Both the position numbers and the translations under genes were made by a program. A stretch of 25,414 nt of DNA, taken from DATDQA01 sp035292505. Its GTDB lineage: Bacteria > Bacteroidota > Bacteroidia > Chitinophagales > Saprospiraceae. Location: assembly GCA_035292505.1 (NCBI GenBank), contig DATDQA010000331.1, forward strand, positions 1 through 25,414, in the 5' to 3' direction. Position 1 is the first letter of the stretch. Every line of letters begins with the position of its first letter. The notes under the pieces were generated by a model. The model did no database searches. It was not told where the DNA came from and saw only the letters and a program-made list of their open reading frames with translations. Below are positions 16,206 to 23,386 of the stretch, piece by piece.

Positions 16206-16503
16206 ATGAAGATTAAAAGCATCTTTGCCATCGGTATCGTGATGTTGACCGCTTTGAGACACGCACTGACAGCCTTGGTCGATTTAGTTTCGTCATGCAT
16301 TCCGGAGAAATTGCGGAGCGCTATGATCTCAGTGCACAAAAGGATGGATATGAGCCAAAGAGTATGCATTGCTCAGAGATAAACAATACCCAAACAGACC
16401 AGACAGGCAATGGAATCATGTCTTTTTGACATATCTCAATTCACTGGAATCTATTGGGGTCATCCATCCCGATGCAGAGAAGATAAGAGCATTCTTAGAG
16501 TGA
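16206..16503 (+). pseudogene. Decayed second copy of the caspase-linked TPR gene
   Basis: Three pieces in three different frames recall a single ancestral gene. At 16206-16265 there is a 20-residue signal peptide (MKIKSIFAIGIVMLTALRHA), the same length as that of the intact TPR gene. At about 16268-16372, another frame encodes DSLGRFSFVM ... AERYDLSAQKDGYEPKS, closely matching the C-terminal beta-sandwich of the caspase protein. At 16411-16503 a third frame encodes WNHVFLTYLNSLESIG, then VIHPDAEKIRAFLE and a stop, matching the C-terminus of the intact TPR protein (WNSVFLESLDEIESRG...). All the TPRs between are missing. The simplest reading is a TPR paralogue with internal deletions; a fused remnant of a caspase-TPR pair is the alternative. 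Confidence 0.78.
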
Positions 16504-16535
16504 GAAGTACGAGGATAAGGTTAAAATTCACACCC

Positions 16536-17627
16536 TCACATATCAATCCACTTCCCCTCCATTCCTGCAGACCTGTATATGGCTTCAACAACGCGGATAT
16601 CACGCAACCCTTCTTCACCAGGCACCACCAATGGACGTCCTTCCTTAATCGCCAAGGCATCGTCATCCATCTGCTTCGCCTGCTGATTCAAGGGTGATGC
16701 ATTGAGCATTTTTCCATCGCTCGTGCGTCCGCGTATTCCTGAGTACGACTGAAAGGGAACGAGATTGTATGAACCGCTTGCACAAGTGACGAGGAGAGAA
16801 TTCAGTCCGTGTCCGAAACTGGCTTCACAGGTGGCGGTTGCTCCGGATGGAAAGCGCAGTTCGAAATTGATGTGTTCCTCCACCTCGTGATAGATCTTTG
16901 GACGATCTGTAGATGCCTGTGCGCTGACAGCTAGGGGTTCTTCACCGGTGGTATAGCGTGCTGCATTCAATGGATAGACTCCCATATCATACATTGCACC
17001 ACCACCCATTACTTTCTTTTGTTTCCAATGATCGACACGACCATCATGATATCCGGCTGAGGCTTCGACATGTTGCACCTTGCCATAAGTTTTGTTGCGT
17101 CCATATGCAATAATGGTTTGCGTATTCACTTCATGCTGCATCCGGTATCCGATCGCAAGAGAGACGTTGTTTGATTTGCATGCATTAATCGCTTCTTCAC
17201 ATTCCGCAACAGTCATTGCCATTGGTTTCTCACACCATACATGCTTTCCTGCTTTCGCAGCACGAATGCAATATGCGCTGTGCATCGATGGTGGTAAGAC
17301 GACATAAATCACATCGATGTCGGGGTTATCTGCTATGCGATCCATGTTGCTATAGTTGTACACATTCTTATCGGGGATCTGATAACGTTGTTGCCAGACC
17401 GGAATTTTTCCCGGCGTACCTGTTACAATACCGGCGAGATAACAATGTTTTGTCTCCCGCAAGGCAGGAGCAAGAAGATCTGTGCTGTAATATCCCAGAC
17501 CTATAAGAGCGACACCCAACTTTTCTTTGGTTCGAGGAATCAGAATATTTGGGAACGGATTTGTCATAGATAATCCAATTGCGGTGATCCCAGACTGTCG
17601 TAGAAAATGCCGGCGTGAAGAAGACAT
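16536..17627 (-). CDS. Tat-exported Gfo/Idh/MocA family oxidoreductase
   Basis: I start this 363-residue protein at 17627 because MSSSRRHFLRQSGITAIG is a twin-arginine signal; an upstream in-frame extension to 17927 crosses repeats and is rejected. The mature protein begins with a Rossmann fold (GVALIGLGYYST, Gly-x-Gly at 43-45). The EKP motif with the expected catalytic Lys134 is present (WCEKPMAM), as is the C-terminal-domain motif GGGAMYDMGVYPLN (208-221). Glucose-fructose oxidoreductase-like members of this family fold with NADP in the cytoplasm and are exported by Tat; they oxidise or isomerise sugars. The substrate here is unknown, but it faces a cluster for xylose and KDG catabolism. 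An internal piece of the gene is duplicated at 12135-12480. Its stop lies 33 nt past the TPR pseudogene. Confidence 0.88.
   Translation of the reverse strand: MSSSRRHFLRQSGITAIGLSMTNPFPNILIPRTKEKLGVALIGLGYYSTDLLAPALRETKHCYLAGIVTGTPGKIPVWQQRYQIPDKNVYNYSNMDRIADNPDIDVIYVVLPPSMHSAYCIRAAKAGKHVWCEKPMAMTVAECEEAINACKSNNVSLAIGYRMQHEVNTQTIIAYGRNKTYGKVQHVEASAGYHDGRVDHWKQKKVMGGGAMYDMGVYPLNAARYTTGEEPLAVSAQASTDRPKIYHEVEEHINFELRFPSGATATCEASFGHGLNSLLVTCASGSYNLVPFQSYSGIRGRTSDGKMLNASPLNQQAKQMDDDALAIKEGRPLVVPGEEGLRDIRVVEAIYRSAGMEGKWIDM
16778..17123. repeat. Second copy of the 346-bp direct repeat (within the oxidoreductase gene)
   Basis: This is the intact-gene copy of the 346-bp segment also found at 12135-12480. 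Both copies are in the same orientation and ungapped, about 92% identical by eye and about 4.64 kb apart. Recombination between them would remove the caspase gene, its TPR partner and the TPR remnant while leaving one hybrid oxidoreductase segment. Confidence 0.88.
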
Positions 17628-17710
17628 GCTTGATCTTGATTTTTCTGAAAGATATAACGGTTCAGGCACGGAGTTATAGTATGTTGATATCTTGGGGTGA
17701 AACCGAAACA

Positions 17711-17750
17711 AGAGGAGGAAATAGAGGAAGTAGAGGAAGCAGAGGAAGCG
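17711..17750. repeat. Four 9-nt tandem repeats (purine-rich, RRYAGAGGA-like)
   Basis: The units are AGAGGAGGA, AATAGAGGA, AGTAGAGGA and AGCAGAGGA, followed by a partial unit. The tract is purine-only apart from single T or C positions. It lies about 85 nt upstream of the oxidoreductase start. It may be a slippage-prone tract that varies in number between strains. Confidence 0.65.
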
Positions 17751-17772
17751 GGTAATGCAAGGAATTAGTAGG

Positions 17773-17907
17773 GCGGACCCAAGCCTGCCTGCCCCAAAGG
17801 GATGCCTTTGGCACCGAAGGCAGGGTGTCCGCCAGTTTGTGTTAGTGGACCTAAGTGTCCACCAATTTTGTAACAGCGGGCGCCAAGTGTCTACCAATTT
17901 TAGAATC
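17773..17907. repeat. Three copies of a 31-nt repeat, the first split by a 41-nt hairpin
   Basis: Copy 2 (17845-17875) begins GTGGACCTAAGTGTCCACC and carries a small internal inverted repeat GTGGAC/GTCCAC. Copy 3 (17876-17907) begins GCGGGCGCCAAGTGTCTACC. Copy 1 has its left part at 17773-17783 (GCGGACCCAAG) and its right part at 17825-17844 (GTGTCCGCCAGTTTGTGTTA). The intervening 41 nt (17784-17824) fold as CCTGCC ... CCAAAGG-GATG-CCTTTGG ... GGCAGG. The array ends 36 nt before the KDG kinase start. This could be a small mobile palindrome inserted into a tandem array. Confidence 0.7.
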
Positions 17908-17943
17908 TGCGAAAAGCGAAGGGCCAAAAGCTAACAGGGTTTT

Positions 17944-18975
17944 ATGAAAATCATCACCTTCGGCGAAATCATGTTACGTCTGGCGACGCCGGAGCATTTA
18001 CGGTTTGGACAAGCGACAAGTTTTGAGGCCAGCTATTCAGGAGGGGAAGCAAATGTTGCTGTATCGCTTGCGGGTTTTGGCCTTCAGGTTTGTTTTGTGA
18101 CACGGCTGCCGCATCATGATATTGGTGACTCCGCATTAGCTACGTTACTCCGATATCACGTCGATACGAGTTTCATCTACCGTGGAGGTGAGAGGCTTGG
18201 TGTGTACTTCCTTGAAACCGGTGCTTCACATCGTGGATCAAAAGTGGTGTATGACCGTGCCCACAGCGCAATTGCCGAGATTCAAACAGGAATGATCGAT
18301 TGGGAAAACGTATTTGCCGGTGCGACCTGGTTTCATTGGACCGGGATCACTCCGGCGATTTCGAAAGGTGCTGCCCTTGTATGCAAAGATGCGTGTGAAT
18401 GTGCAGCGCGTCTGGGTATTACAATATCCGTCGATCTCAACTATCGTCAGAATCTCTGGAAATGGGGAAGGACTGCCGGCCAGGTGATGTCTGAGATTGT
18501 CCCCTATTGTGATCTGATCATCGCAAACGAAGAGGACGCACAAAAGGTATTTGGGATCAATGCACAAAGCGGAGATATATCAAAGGGAGAAGTAACGGCA
18601 TCATTCTACTCCACTGTAGCACAGGATCTGATACGTCTCTTTCCAAAAACGAGCAGGGTTGCATTTACACTACGTGGCTCTATCAATGCCACCCACAATA
18701 CATGGTCTGGAGCATTGTGGAATGGCCTGGAACTCCTCGAAGCGCCCATCTATGACATCACGCATATCGTGGACAGAGTGGGTGCAGGCGATAGTTTCTG
18801 CGCCGGCTTGATCTATGGATTATTGCATTTCGGCGATGATGAACAGAAGTCATTGAACTTTGCAACAGCAGCTTCATGCCTGAAACATACCATCAAAGGC
18901 GATTATAATCTTGTGACTGTCGAAGAAGTGATGAAACTGATGCAGGGAGATGGATCGGGGAGAGTGAGCAGATAA
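17944..18975 (+). CDS. kdgK: 2-dehydro-3-deoxygluconokinase (KDG kinase), PfkB family
   Basis: The 343-residue product phosphorylates 2-keto-3-deoxygluconate to KDPG with ATP in the cytoplasm, the step before KDPG aldolase in uronate and Entner-Doudoroff catabolism. PfkB features are clear: start MKIITFGEIMLRL, substrate-binding SGGEANVAVSLAGFG (about 32-46), and the signature DRVGAGDSFCAGLIYGLL with anion-hole GAGD and catalytic base Asp283. The sequence around 160-200 (ITISVDLNYRQNLWKW) is typical of KDG kinases rather than fructokinases or ribokinases. The adjacent aldolase supports this. It is the first of four plus-strand sugar genes and lies directly after the repeat array at 17773-17907. 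Confidence 0.87.
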   Translation: MKIITFGEIMLRLATPEHLRFGQATSFEASYSGGEANVAVSLAGFGLQVCFVTRLPHHDIGDSALATLLRYHVDTSFIYRGGERLGVYFLETGASHRGSKVVYDRAHSAIAEIQTGMIDWENVFAGATWFHWTGITPAISKGAALVCKDACECAARLGITISVDLNYRQNLWKWGRTAGQVMSEIVPYCDLIIANEEDAQKVFGINAQSGDISKGEVTASFYSTVAQDLIRLFPKTSRVAFTLRGSINATHNTWSGALWNGLELLEAPIYDITHIVDRVGAGDSFCAGLIYGLLHFGDDEQKSLNFATAASCLKHTIKGDYNLVTVEEVMKLMQGDGSGRVSR

Positions 18976-18983
18976 TGGGAATT

Positions 18984-19011
18984 AAAATCAAAATGAAAAT
19001 GAAAATGAAAA
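18984..19011. repeat. Hexanucleotide tandem repeat AAAATG
   Basis: Four to five units of AAAATC/AAAATG follow the KDG kinase stop. It is a simple-sequence tract that could vary by slippage. It lies 131 nt or more from the next start, so direct translational effects are unlikely. Confidence 0.6.
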
Positions 19012-19071
19012 CCGGCAATAGCTATCGGTGTATAGCAAACGGCGAAGAGCGTAGCAAACGGATAGCAGCCA

Positions 19072-19105
19072 GTCCTGAAGTACGCACTTCGTTTGACTTC
19101 AGGAC
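19072..19105 (+). terminator. Hairpin between the KDG kinase and aldolase genes
   Basis: GTCCTGAAGT (19072-19081) and ACTTCAGGAC (19096-19105) are perfect 10-bp arms around a 14-nt loop. An alternative nested pairing GAAGT/ACTTC exists inside. The flanks are low-complexity AGC-rich repeats (GTAGCAAACGGATAGCAGCC; AGCAGCAAGCAGCC). No T run follows, so it may be a processing or stability element rather than a terminator. Confidence 0.4.
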
Positions 19106-19141
19106 AAGCAGCAAGCAGCCAGAAGCCAGTTACGAATAGCG

Positions 19142-19819
19142 ATGAATATGATAAAACATTCCCGACTCTCCGTCCTCACAGCGATGAAAGAATCCGGCAT
19201 GGTGCCGATCTTTAATCATGATGATGCAGAGATCTGCAAGAGTGTGATCAAAGCATGCTATGATGGTGGAGCACGCGTATTTGAGTTTACGAATCGCGGG
19301 AATCATCTCATGGAAGTATTTCGTGATGTGCAGAGGGAATTAGAGCTTCCGGAACTGATTCTTGGAGTGGGATCGATTATCGATGCACCAACTGCGGCAT
19401 TGTTTATTCAGCAAGGAGCAGAGTTTATCGTTTCCCCGATATTAAATCCGGATGTTGTGAAACTGTGTAATCGCAGGAAAGTGGCAGTGATCCCTGGTTG
19501 TGGATCTCTTTCGGAAATCTCGTCGGCCGAAGAACTAGGAGTAGAGATTGTCAAAATATTCCCTGCCACATCGGTTGGCGGACCTGCATTTGTCAAGGCA
19601 GTATTAGGTCCAATGCCGTGGGTATCCCTCATGCCCACCGGTGGTGTCTCTCTTGATGAAGCAAATCTCAGATCGTGGTTTGAAGCAGGAGCCATTTGTG
19701 TGGGAATGGGTTCAAACCTGATGAGTGTGAGGACAGATGGAAGCTATAACTATGCTGAGATCACTCAGAATACCAGGAAGGTTCTTCAATGGATACGGGA
19801 CTTTCGTGCACACAAATAA
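19142..19819 (+). CDS. eda: Bifunctional-type KDPG / KHG aldolase
   Basis: The 225-residue class I aldolase cleaves KDPG to pyruvate and glyceraldehyde-3-phosphate in the cytoplasm. Catalytic residues are readable: VFEFTNRG holds the catalytic Glu48, and EIVKIFPATSVGG holds the Schiff-base Lys138 in the family motif (K-x-F-P-A). LMPTGGVSLDEANLRSWFEAGA is the phosphate-binding GGV region, and CVGMGSNL follows. The start at 19142 gives MNMIKHSRL; a second ATG two codons later is equally possible. It is slightly longer than the roughly 205-residue E. coli enzyme. It follows KDG kinase by 166 nt, and the pair completes the lower uronate/Entner-Doudoroff branch. Confidence 0.9.
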   Translation: MNMIKHSRLSVLTAMKESGMVPIFNHDDAEICKSVIKACYDGGARVFEFTNRGNHLMEVFRDVQRELELPELILGVGSIIDAPTAALFIQQGAEFIVSPILNPDVVKLCNRRKVAVIPGCGSLSEISSAEELGVEIVKIFPATSVGGPAFVKAVLGPMPWVSLMPTGGVSLDEANLRSWFEAGAICVGMGSNLMSVRTDGSYNYAEITQNTRKVLQWIRDFRAHK

Positions 19820-19851
19820 TGAAAGAATGGAATCATTTTGCTTTTAACCCA

Positions 19852-19874
19852 TAACTCGTACCACGTAACTCGTA
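19852..19874. repeat. Direct repeat TAACTCGTA
   Basis: TAACTCGTA occurs at 19852-19860 and 19866-19874, 14 nt apart, in the 65-nt gap before the xylulokinase gene. It could be a pair of half-sites for a regulator or low-complexity drift. A related TTACGAAT lies before the aldolase start (about 19130-19137). Confidence 0.35.
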
Positions 19875-19884
19875 ACAACTCTCC

Positions 19885-21396
19885 ATGAGTTCAATTCTCA
19901 GACATCGATCTTTCCTTCTCGGCTACGACATCGGCTCTTCCTCCGTGAAAGCGGCATTGGTGGATGCTGATACCCATGAAGCGATAGAAGTCGTACAATC
20001 ACCGCAAGATGCGATGCCGATTCATTCACTTCACCTGGGATGGGCAGAGCAGGATCCCGAAATGTGGTGGTCTCATCTTTGTATAGCTACAAAAGAACTT
20101 CTTCGCAAATCTTCTGTCGATCCACAGGATATCAAAGGTATGGGCATTGCCTATCAGATGCATGGCCTTGTGTGTGTGGATAAGAACCAAAATGTCCTGC
20201 GACCTGCGATCATCTGGTGTGACAGTCGGGCTGTACATATTGGCAACAACGCATTAGATATCCTTGGACAGGAAAGATGCCTCACTCATCTGCTCAATGC
20301 TCCTGGAAATTTTACGGCGTCAAAACTCAGATGGGTAAAGGAATATGAGCCGGAAATCTATGATCGTATCACGAAAGTCATGTTGCCGGGTGACTATATC
20401 GCCATGAAGCTAACAGGTGAGATCATGACCACTCCGGCAGGACTTTCCGAAGGGATGCTTTGGAATTATATCAATGACGATATCGCGGAATTTGTCCTGG
20501 ATCACTATGGTATCGACCCTGTCTGCATTCCCGATATCACACCTGTATTCTCGCAGCAGGGATCTGTGCATGACAAAGGCGCGAAAGAGACAGGCCTGGC
20601 AATTGGGACACGCGTTGTATATCGCGCTGGCGATCAACCCAACAATGCGATGTCGGTCGGAGTCCTCCATCCTGGAGATATAGCAGCAAGTGGAGGTACA
20701 TCGGGCGTTGTGTACGGCGTTGTTGATAAGCTCACCTATGATGCACAGTCCCGAATCAATAGTTTCATGCACGTCAATCATACGGTGCAATTACCGCGCA
20801 TCGGCGTACTACTCTGTATCAATGGGGCGGGTAGTCAATACAACTGGGTAAAGCGACATGTTGCACAATCGGCGATGACATATGAGCAGATGGAAAAGGA
20901 GGCCTCCTCTGTTCCGGCAGGTTCGGATGACCTGCGTGTGCTTCCCTTTGGTAATGGAACTGAACGTATGTTGGGAAACATTGAAACGGCCGCCGCAATT
21001 CTCCATCTTGATTTCAACCGACATACGACTGCGCATCTCTATCGGGCGGCATTGGAGGGTATAGCATTTGCATTCGTGCATGGAGTGAAGATGATGGAGG
21101 ATATTGGTGTCGGTGTGCATGTAATCCGGGTTGGCAATGACAACCTTTTTCAATCCGAGATCTTTTCTTCCGTCATTGCAACATTGCTCAAATGTCGTAT
21201 TGATGTAATTCAAACAACTGGTGCTGTTGGTGCAGCAAAAGCCGCGGGAGTGGCAACGGGTATTTACAATTCACCCGATGACGCATTCCACGAAAACAAA
21301 ATATTGAGGTCTTATGAACCTGCAGGAAACGCAAATCAGATGAAGGATGCATTTCTCGCATGGGAAAAGGATTTGAATACAGTACTACCTTTATAA
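19885..21396 (+). CDS. xylB: Xylulokinase (FGGY family carbohydrate kinase)
   Basis: The 503-residue product phosphorylates D-xylulose to xylulose-5-phosphate, feeding the pentose phosphate pathway. The N-terminal phosphate-binding loop is LLGYDIGSSSVKAALVD (residues 11-27). MGIAYQMHGLVCVDKNQNVLRPAIIWCDSRA (split across about 89-119) is the expected sugar-binding region. Catalytic Asp250 lies in YRAGDQPNNAMSVG, followed by ASGGTSGVVYGV. Toward the C-terminus, IRVGNDNLFQSEIFSS and GAVGAAKAAGVATG form the ATP-binding signature. Length and layout match xylulokinases, and the next gene is xylose isomerase, which fixes the assignment well. Confidence 0.9.
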   Translation: MSSILRHRSFLLGYDIGSSSVKAALVDADTHEAIEVVQSPQDAMPIHSLHLGWAEQDPEMWWSHLCIATKELLRKSSVDPQDIKGMGIAYQMHGLVCVDKNQNVLRPAIIWCDSRAVHIGNNALDILGQERCLTHLLNAPGNFTASKLRWVKEYEPEIYDRITKVMLPGDYIAMKLTGEIMTTPAGLSEGMLWNYINDDIAEFVLDHYGIDPVCIPDITPVFSQQGSVHDKGAKETGLAIGTRVVYRAGDQPNNAMSVGVLHPGDIAASGGTSGVVYGVVDKLTYDAQSRINSFMHVNHTVQLPRIGVLLCINGAGSQYNWVKRHVAQSAMTYEQMEKEASSVPAGSDDLRVLPFGNGTERMLGNIETAAAILHLDFNRHTTAHLYRAALEGIAFAFVHGVKMMEDIGVGVHVIRVGNDNLFQSEIFSSVIATLLKCRIDVIQTTGAVGAAKAAGVATGIYNSPDDAFHENKILRSYEPAGNANQMKDAFLAWEKDLNTVLPL

Positions 21397-21544
21397 TCAC
21401 CTCCTGGTAAAATGAAAGCTTATCGCAAAATGCATATCTCTGATTTCGCACTTTTTTTGAACTCACCCCTTTCCCTTCTCTGTGGATCCAATACATTCTG
21501 CCTTTGGCTTTACGATAATTCCAAGAGAAAATTTCAAACCAACA
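21397..21544. other. Spacer between xylulokinase and xylose isomerase
   Basis: This 148-nt spacer has a run of seven T followed by GAACTC at about 21452-21462. The TTTG there could be a -33 element, but no TAnnTTTG lies at the right distance. No small gene or strong hairpin is seen. An in-frame GTG at 21482 would extend the isomerase, but it adds residues outside the usual family start. Confidence 0.3.
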
Positions 21545-22909
21545 ATGAAAAAGACAAAATCTAATTATACATCAGTCACCATAAGCCGCAAGGAATATTT
21601 CAAGGGCATTCCAAAAATTCCCTATGAAGGCGGAACAGATGCGCACAAGAATGATAACCCCCTTGCCTTTCGTTGCTATGATGAAAACCGATTAGTCCGC
21701 GGTAAGACGATGAAAGAGCATTTCAGATTTGCTGTGGCATGGTGGCATACTCTGGGGAATACCGGAATGGATCCATTCGGAGCTCCTACCAAACATTTTC
21801 CCTGGCTTGTAGCGAGTGACCCCATCCAGCAAGCAAAGGATAAAATGGATGCAGGATTCGAATTGATTTCCAAACTCAGTATTCCCTTCTATTGCTTTCA
21901 TGACTATGATCTCATTGCAGAGGGCGCAAATCTGAAGGAGAGCAGAAAACGACTTGAGGTGATTTCGGACTATGCTTTGCAAAAGCAAGCAGAATCCGGT
22001 ATCAGGCCGCTTTGGGGTACCGCCAACCTTTTCTCACATCCGAGATATATGAATGGTGCGGCGACGAATCCGGATTTCAACGTTGTCGCGTGGGCCGGCG
22101 CACAGGTGAAGAATGCTCTCGATGTCACGATGAAGCTCGGCGGAAAAAACTACGTCTTCTGGGGAGGCAGAGAAGGATATCTCTCTTTGTTGAATACTGA
22201 CATGAAACGCGAGTTGGATCACCTTGCCCGGTTTCTCCATATGGCACGAGACTATGGCAGGGCACAAGGCTTTCGTGGCACATTTCTCATTGAACCCAAA
22301 CCGATGGAACCGAGCAAGCACCAATATGACTTTGATGCAGCGACTTGTCTCAACTTCTTACGCGAATACGATCTGATGAAAGATTTCAAACTCAATATTG
22401 AAGTCAACCATACCACGTTGGCACAGCACACGTTTCAGCATGAACTGCTGGTCGCAGCGAATGCAGGAGTTCTCGGAAGTATTGATGCCAACCGCGGAGA
22501 TTATCAGAACGGCTGGGATACGGATCAATTTCCCAACAACGTCCAGGAGCTGACTGAAGCAATGCTCATCATCTTAAGTGCAGGCGGATTGGGGAAAGGT
22601 GGGGTTAACTTCGACGCAAAGACCAGGCGAAATTCAACAGATCTCGCGGACATTGTGTATGCACACATTGGAGGGATGGATGCATTTGCACGCGCCTTAC
22701 TCGTTGCAGATGCAATGCTGAAACACACCGACTACCTTAAACTGTTGAATGAACGTTACTCATCTTTTGACAAAGGCAAAGGCAAAGATTTCGTAAAAGG
22801 AAAATTGACTCTTAAGGATCTTGCGACAATTGCAACAAAAGAAGGTGAACCGACTCCACGGAGTGGCCGACAGGAGTTTTTAGAGAATGTGATCAGCAGA
22901 TACTTGTGA
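21545..22909 (+). CDS. xylA: Xylose isomerase
   Basis: The 454-residue cytoplasmic metalloenzyme interconverts D-xylose and D-xylulose (and glucose/fructose). I use ATG 21545 (MKKTKSNYTSV), close to the family II start. The catalytic His119 is in YCFHDYDL. The signatures VFWGGREGY (204-212) and LIEPKPMEPSKHQ (248-260) are intact. All metal ligands are visible: Glu250, Glu286 and His289 (NIEVNHTTLA), Asp314 (GSIDANRGD), Asp325 and Asp327 (GWDTDQFP), and Asp357 (NFDAKTRR). They match the spacing of the E. coli enzyme. Its product is the substrate of the upstream xylulokinase. It converges with the lipoprotein gene, leaving 20 nt between the two stops. Confidence 0.96.
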   Translation: MKKTKSNYTSVTISRKEYFKGIPKIPYEGGTDAHKNDNPLAFRCYDENRLVRGKTMKEHFRFAVAWWHTLGNTGMDPFGAPTKHFPWLVASDPIQQAKDKMDAGFELISKLSIPFYCFHDYDLIAEGANLKESRKRLEVISDYALQKQAESGIRPLWGTANLFSHPRYMNGAATNPDFNVVAWAGAQVKNALDVTMKLGGKNYVFWGGREGYLSLLNTDMKRELDHLARFLHMARDYGRAQGFRGTFLIEPKPMEPSKHQYDFDAATCLNFLREYDLMKDFKLNIEVNHTTLAQHTFQHELLVAANAGVLGSIDANRGDYQNGWDTDQFPNNVQELTEAMLIILSAGGLGKGGVNFDAKTRRNSTDLADIVYAHIGGMDAFARALLVADAMLKHTDYLKLLNERYSSFDKGKGKDFVKGKLTLKDLATIATKEGEPTPRSGRQEFLENVISRYL

Positions 22910-22929
22910 TCCCGGTTCCGGTCATTCAA

Positions 22930-23352
22930 TCAATCAAAGGAAAAGGTCAGGCGCGTAATTTTTCCCATTGGAGGTGTGACGACCAATTCCTGGGCCTCAC
23001 CATGTGCATCAGTGGCTATGACACGATAGGTGCCGGGGGTAAGATCGTGTGCATTGTAATTACCTTCCTTGTTTGTCGTGCCAGATCTTACTTTTGACTC
23101 ACCGGATGGTGCAGTAATAATCTGGTAAAATGAAATGTCAAAGCCGGCTCTGCTTTTCAAACGCAATGCATGACCCTGGGCGCACTGTTCATCATAGTTA
23201 AGGCTGGGATCTGGTAAGAGTTCAATATAAATGCCGAAATGCACCATGTCGGAGCTAAGCGATTCGGAATTAGGCCGGGCAAATCCGTCATTCAGTGTGC
23301 AACCGGTACTCAGAGCAGCTACCGAAAAAAGAAGCAGAAAGAGAGTTTTCAT
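22930..23352 (-). CDS. Small predicted lipoprotein with beta-sandwich domain
   Basis: I start this 140-residue protein at 23352, where MKTLFLLLFSVAALSTGC is a lipoprotein signal; the lipobox (STGC) is imperfect. The mature part has two cysteines (Cys18 at the lipobox and one in EQCAQG). The C-terminal half (SGTTNKEGNYNAHDLTPGTYRVIATDAHGEAQELVV, read in two parts) looks like a CNA-B or carboxypeptidase-regulatory-like beta-sandwich. An upstream ATG at 23388 would add MSSFRGLKNTAV before the signal and overlap the divergent sensor. The function is unknown. It may be a surface or periplasmic binding module. Confidence 0.65.
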   Translation of the reverse strand: MKTLFLLLFSVAALSTGCTLNDGFARPNSESLSSDMVHFGIYIELLPDPSLNYDEQCAQGHALRLKSRAGFDISFYQIITAPSGESKVRSGTTNKEGNYNAHDLTPGTYRVIATDAHGEAQELVVTPPMGKITRLTFSFD

Positions 23353-23386
23353 GACAGCGGTATTTTTCAAGCCTCTAAAGCTACTC

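Larger units (their letters stand above)
17628..17943. promoter_or_regulatory. Divergent 316-bp region between the oxidoreductase and KDG kinase genes
   Basis: This gap must hold promoters for both divergent genes. On the minus strand TATCTTTC (17654-17647) lies about 20 nt upstream of the oxidoreductase ATG and matches TAnnTTTG except at the last base, but I found no -33 partner. The rest is largely repeats: 9-nt repeats at 17711-17750 and a three-copy element at 17773-17907. No small gene was supported. Confidence 0.4.

Noticed and set aside
5649..16503. Gasdermin-type or CRISPR-linked (type III-E) interpretation of the proteases
   Set aside because: No gasdermin-like small protein, Cas7-11 or other CRISPR component is seen near the CHAT or caspase genes.
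12135..17123. Transposon or integron carrying the caspase pair
   Set aside because: No transposase, integrase or terminal inverted repeats were found. The flanking repeats are pieces of a normal gene in direct orientation.
17773..17907. Possible CRISPR array
   Set aside because: Copies are directly adjacent with no spacers of uniform length, there are only three, and no cas gene is present.
17628..17927. N-terminal extension of the oxidoreductase
   Set aside because: It would translate tandem repeats and put 100 residues before a clear twin-arginine signal.
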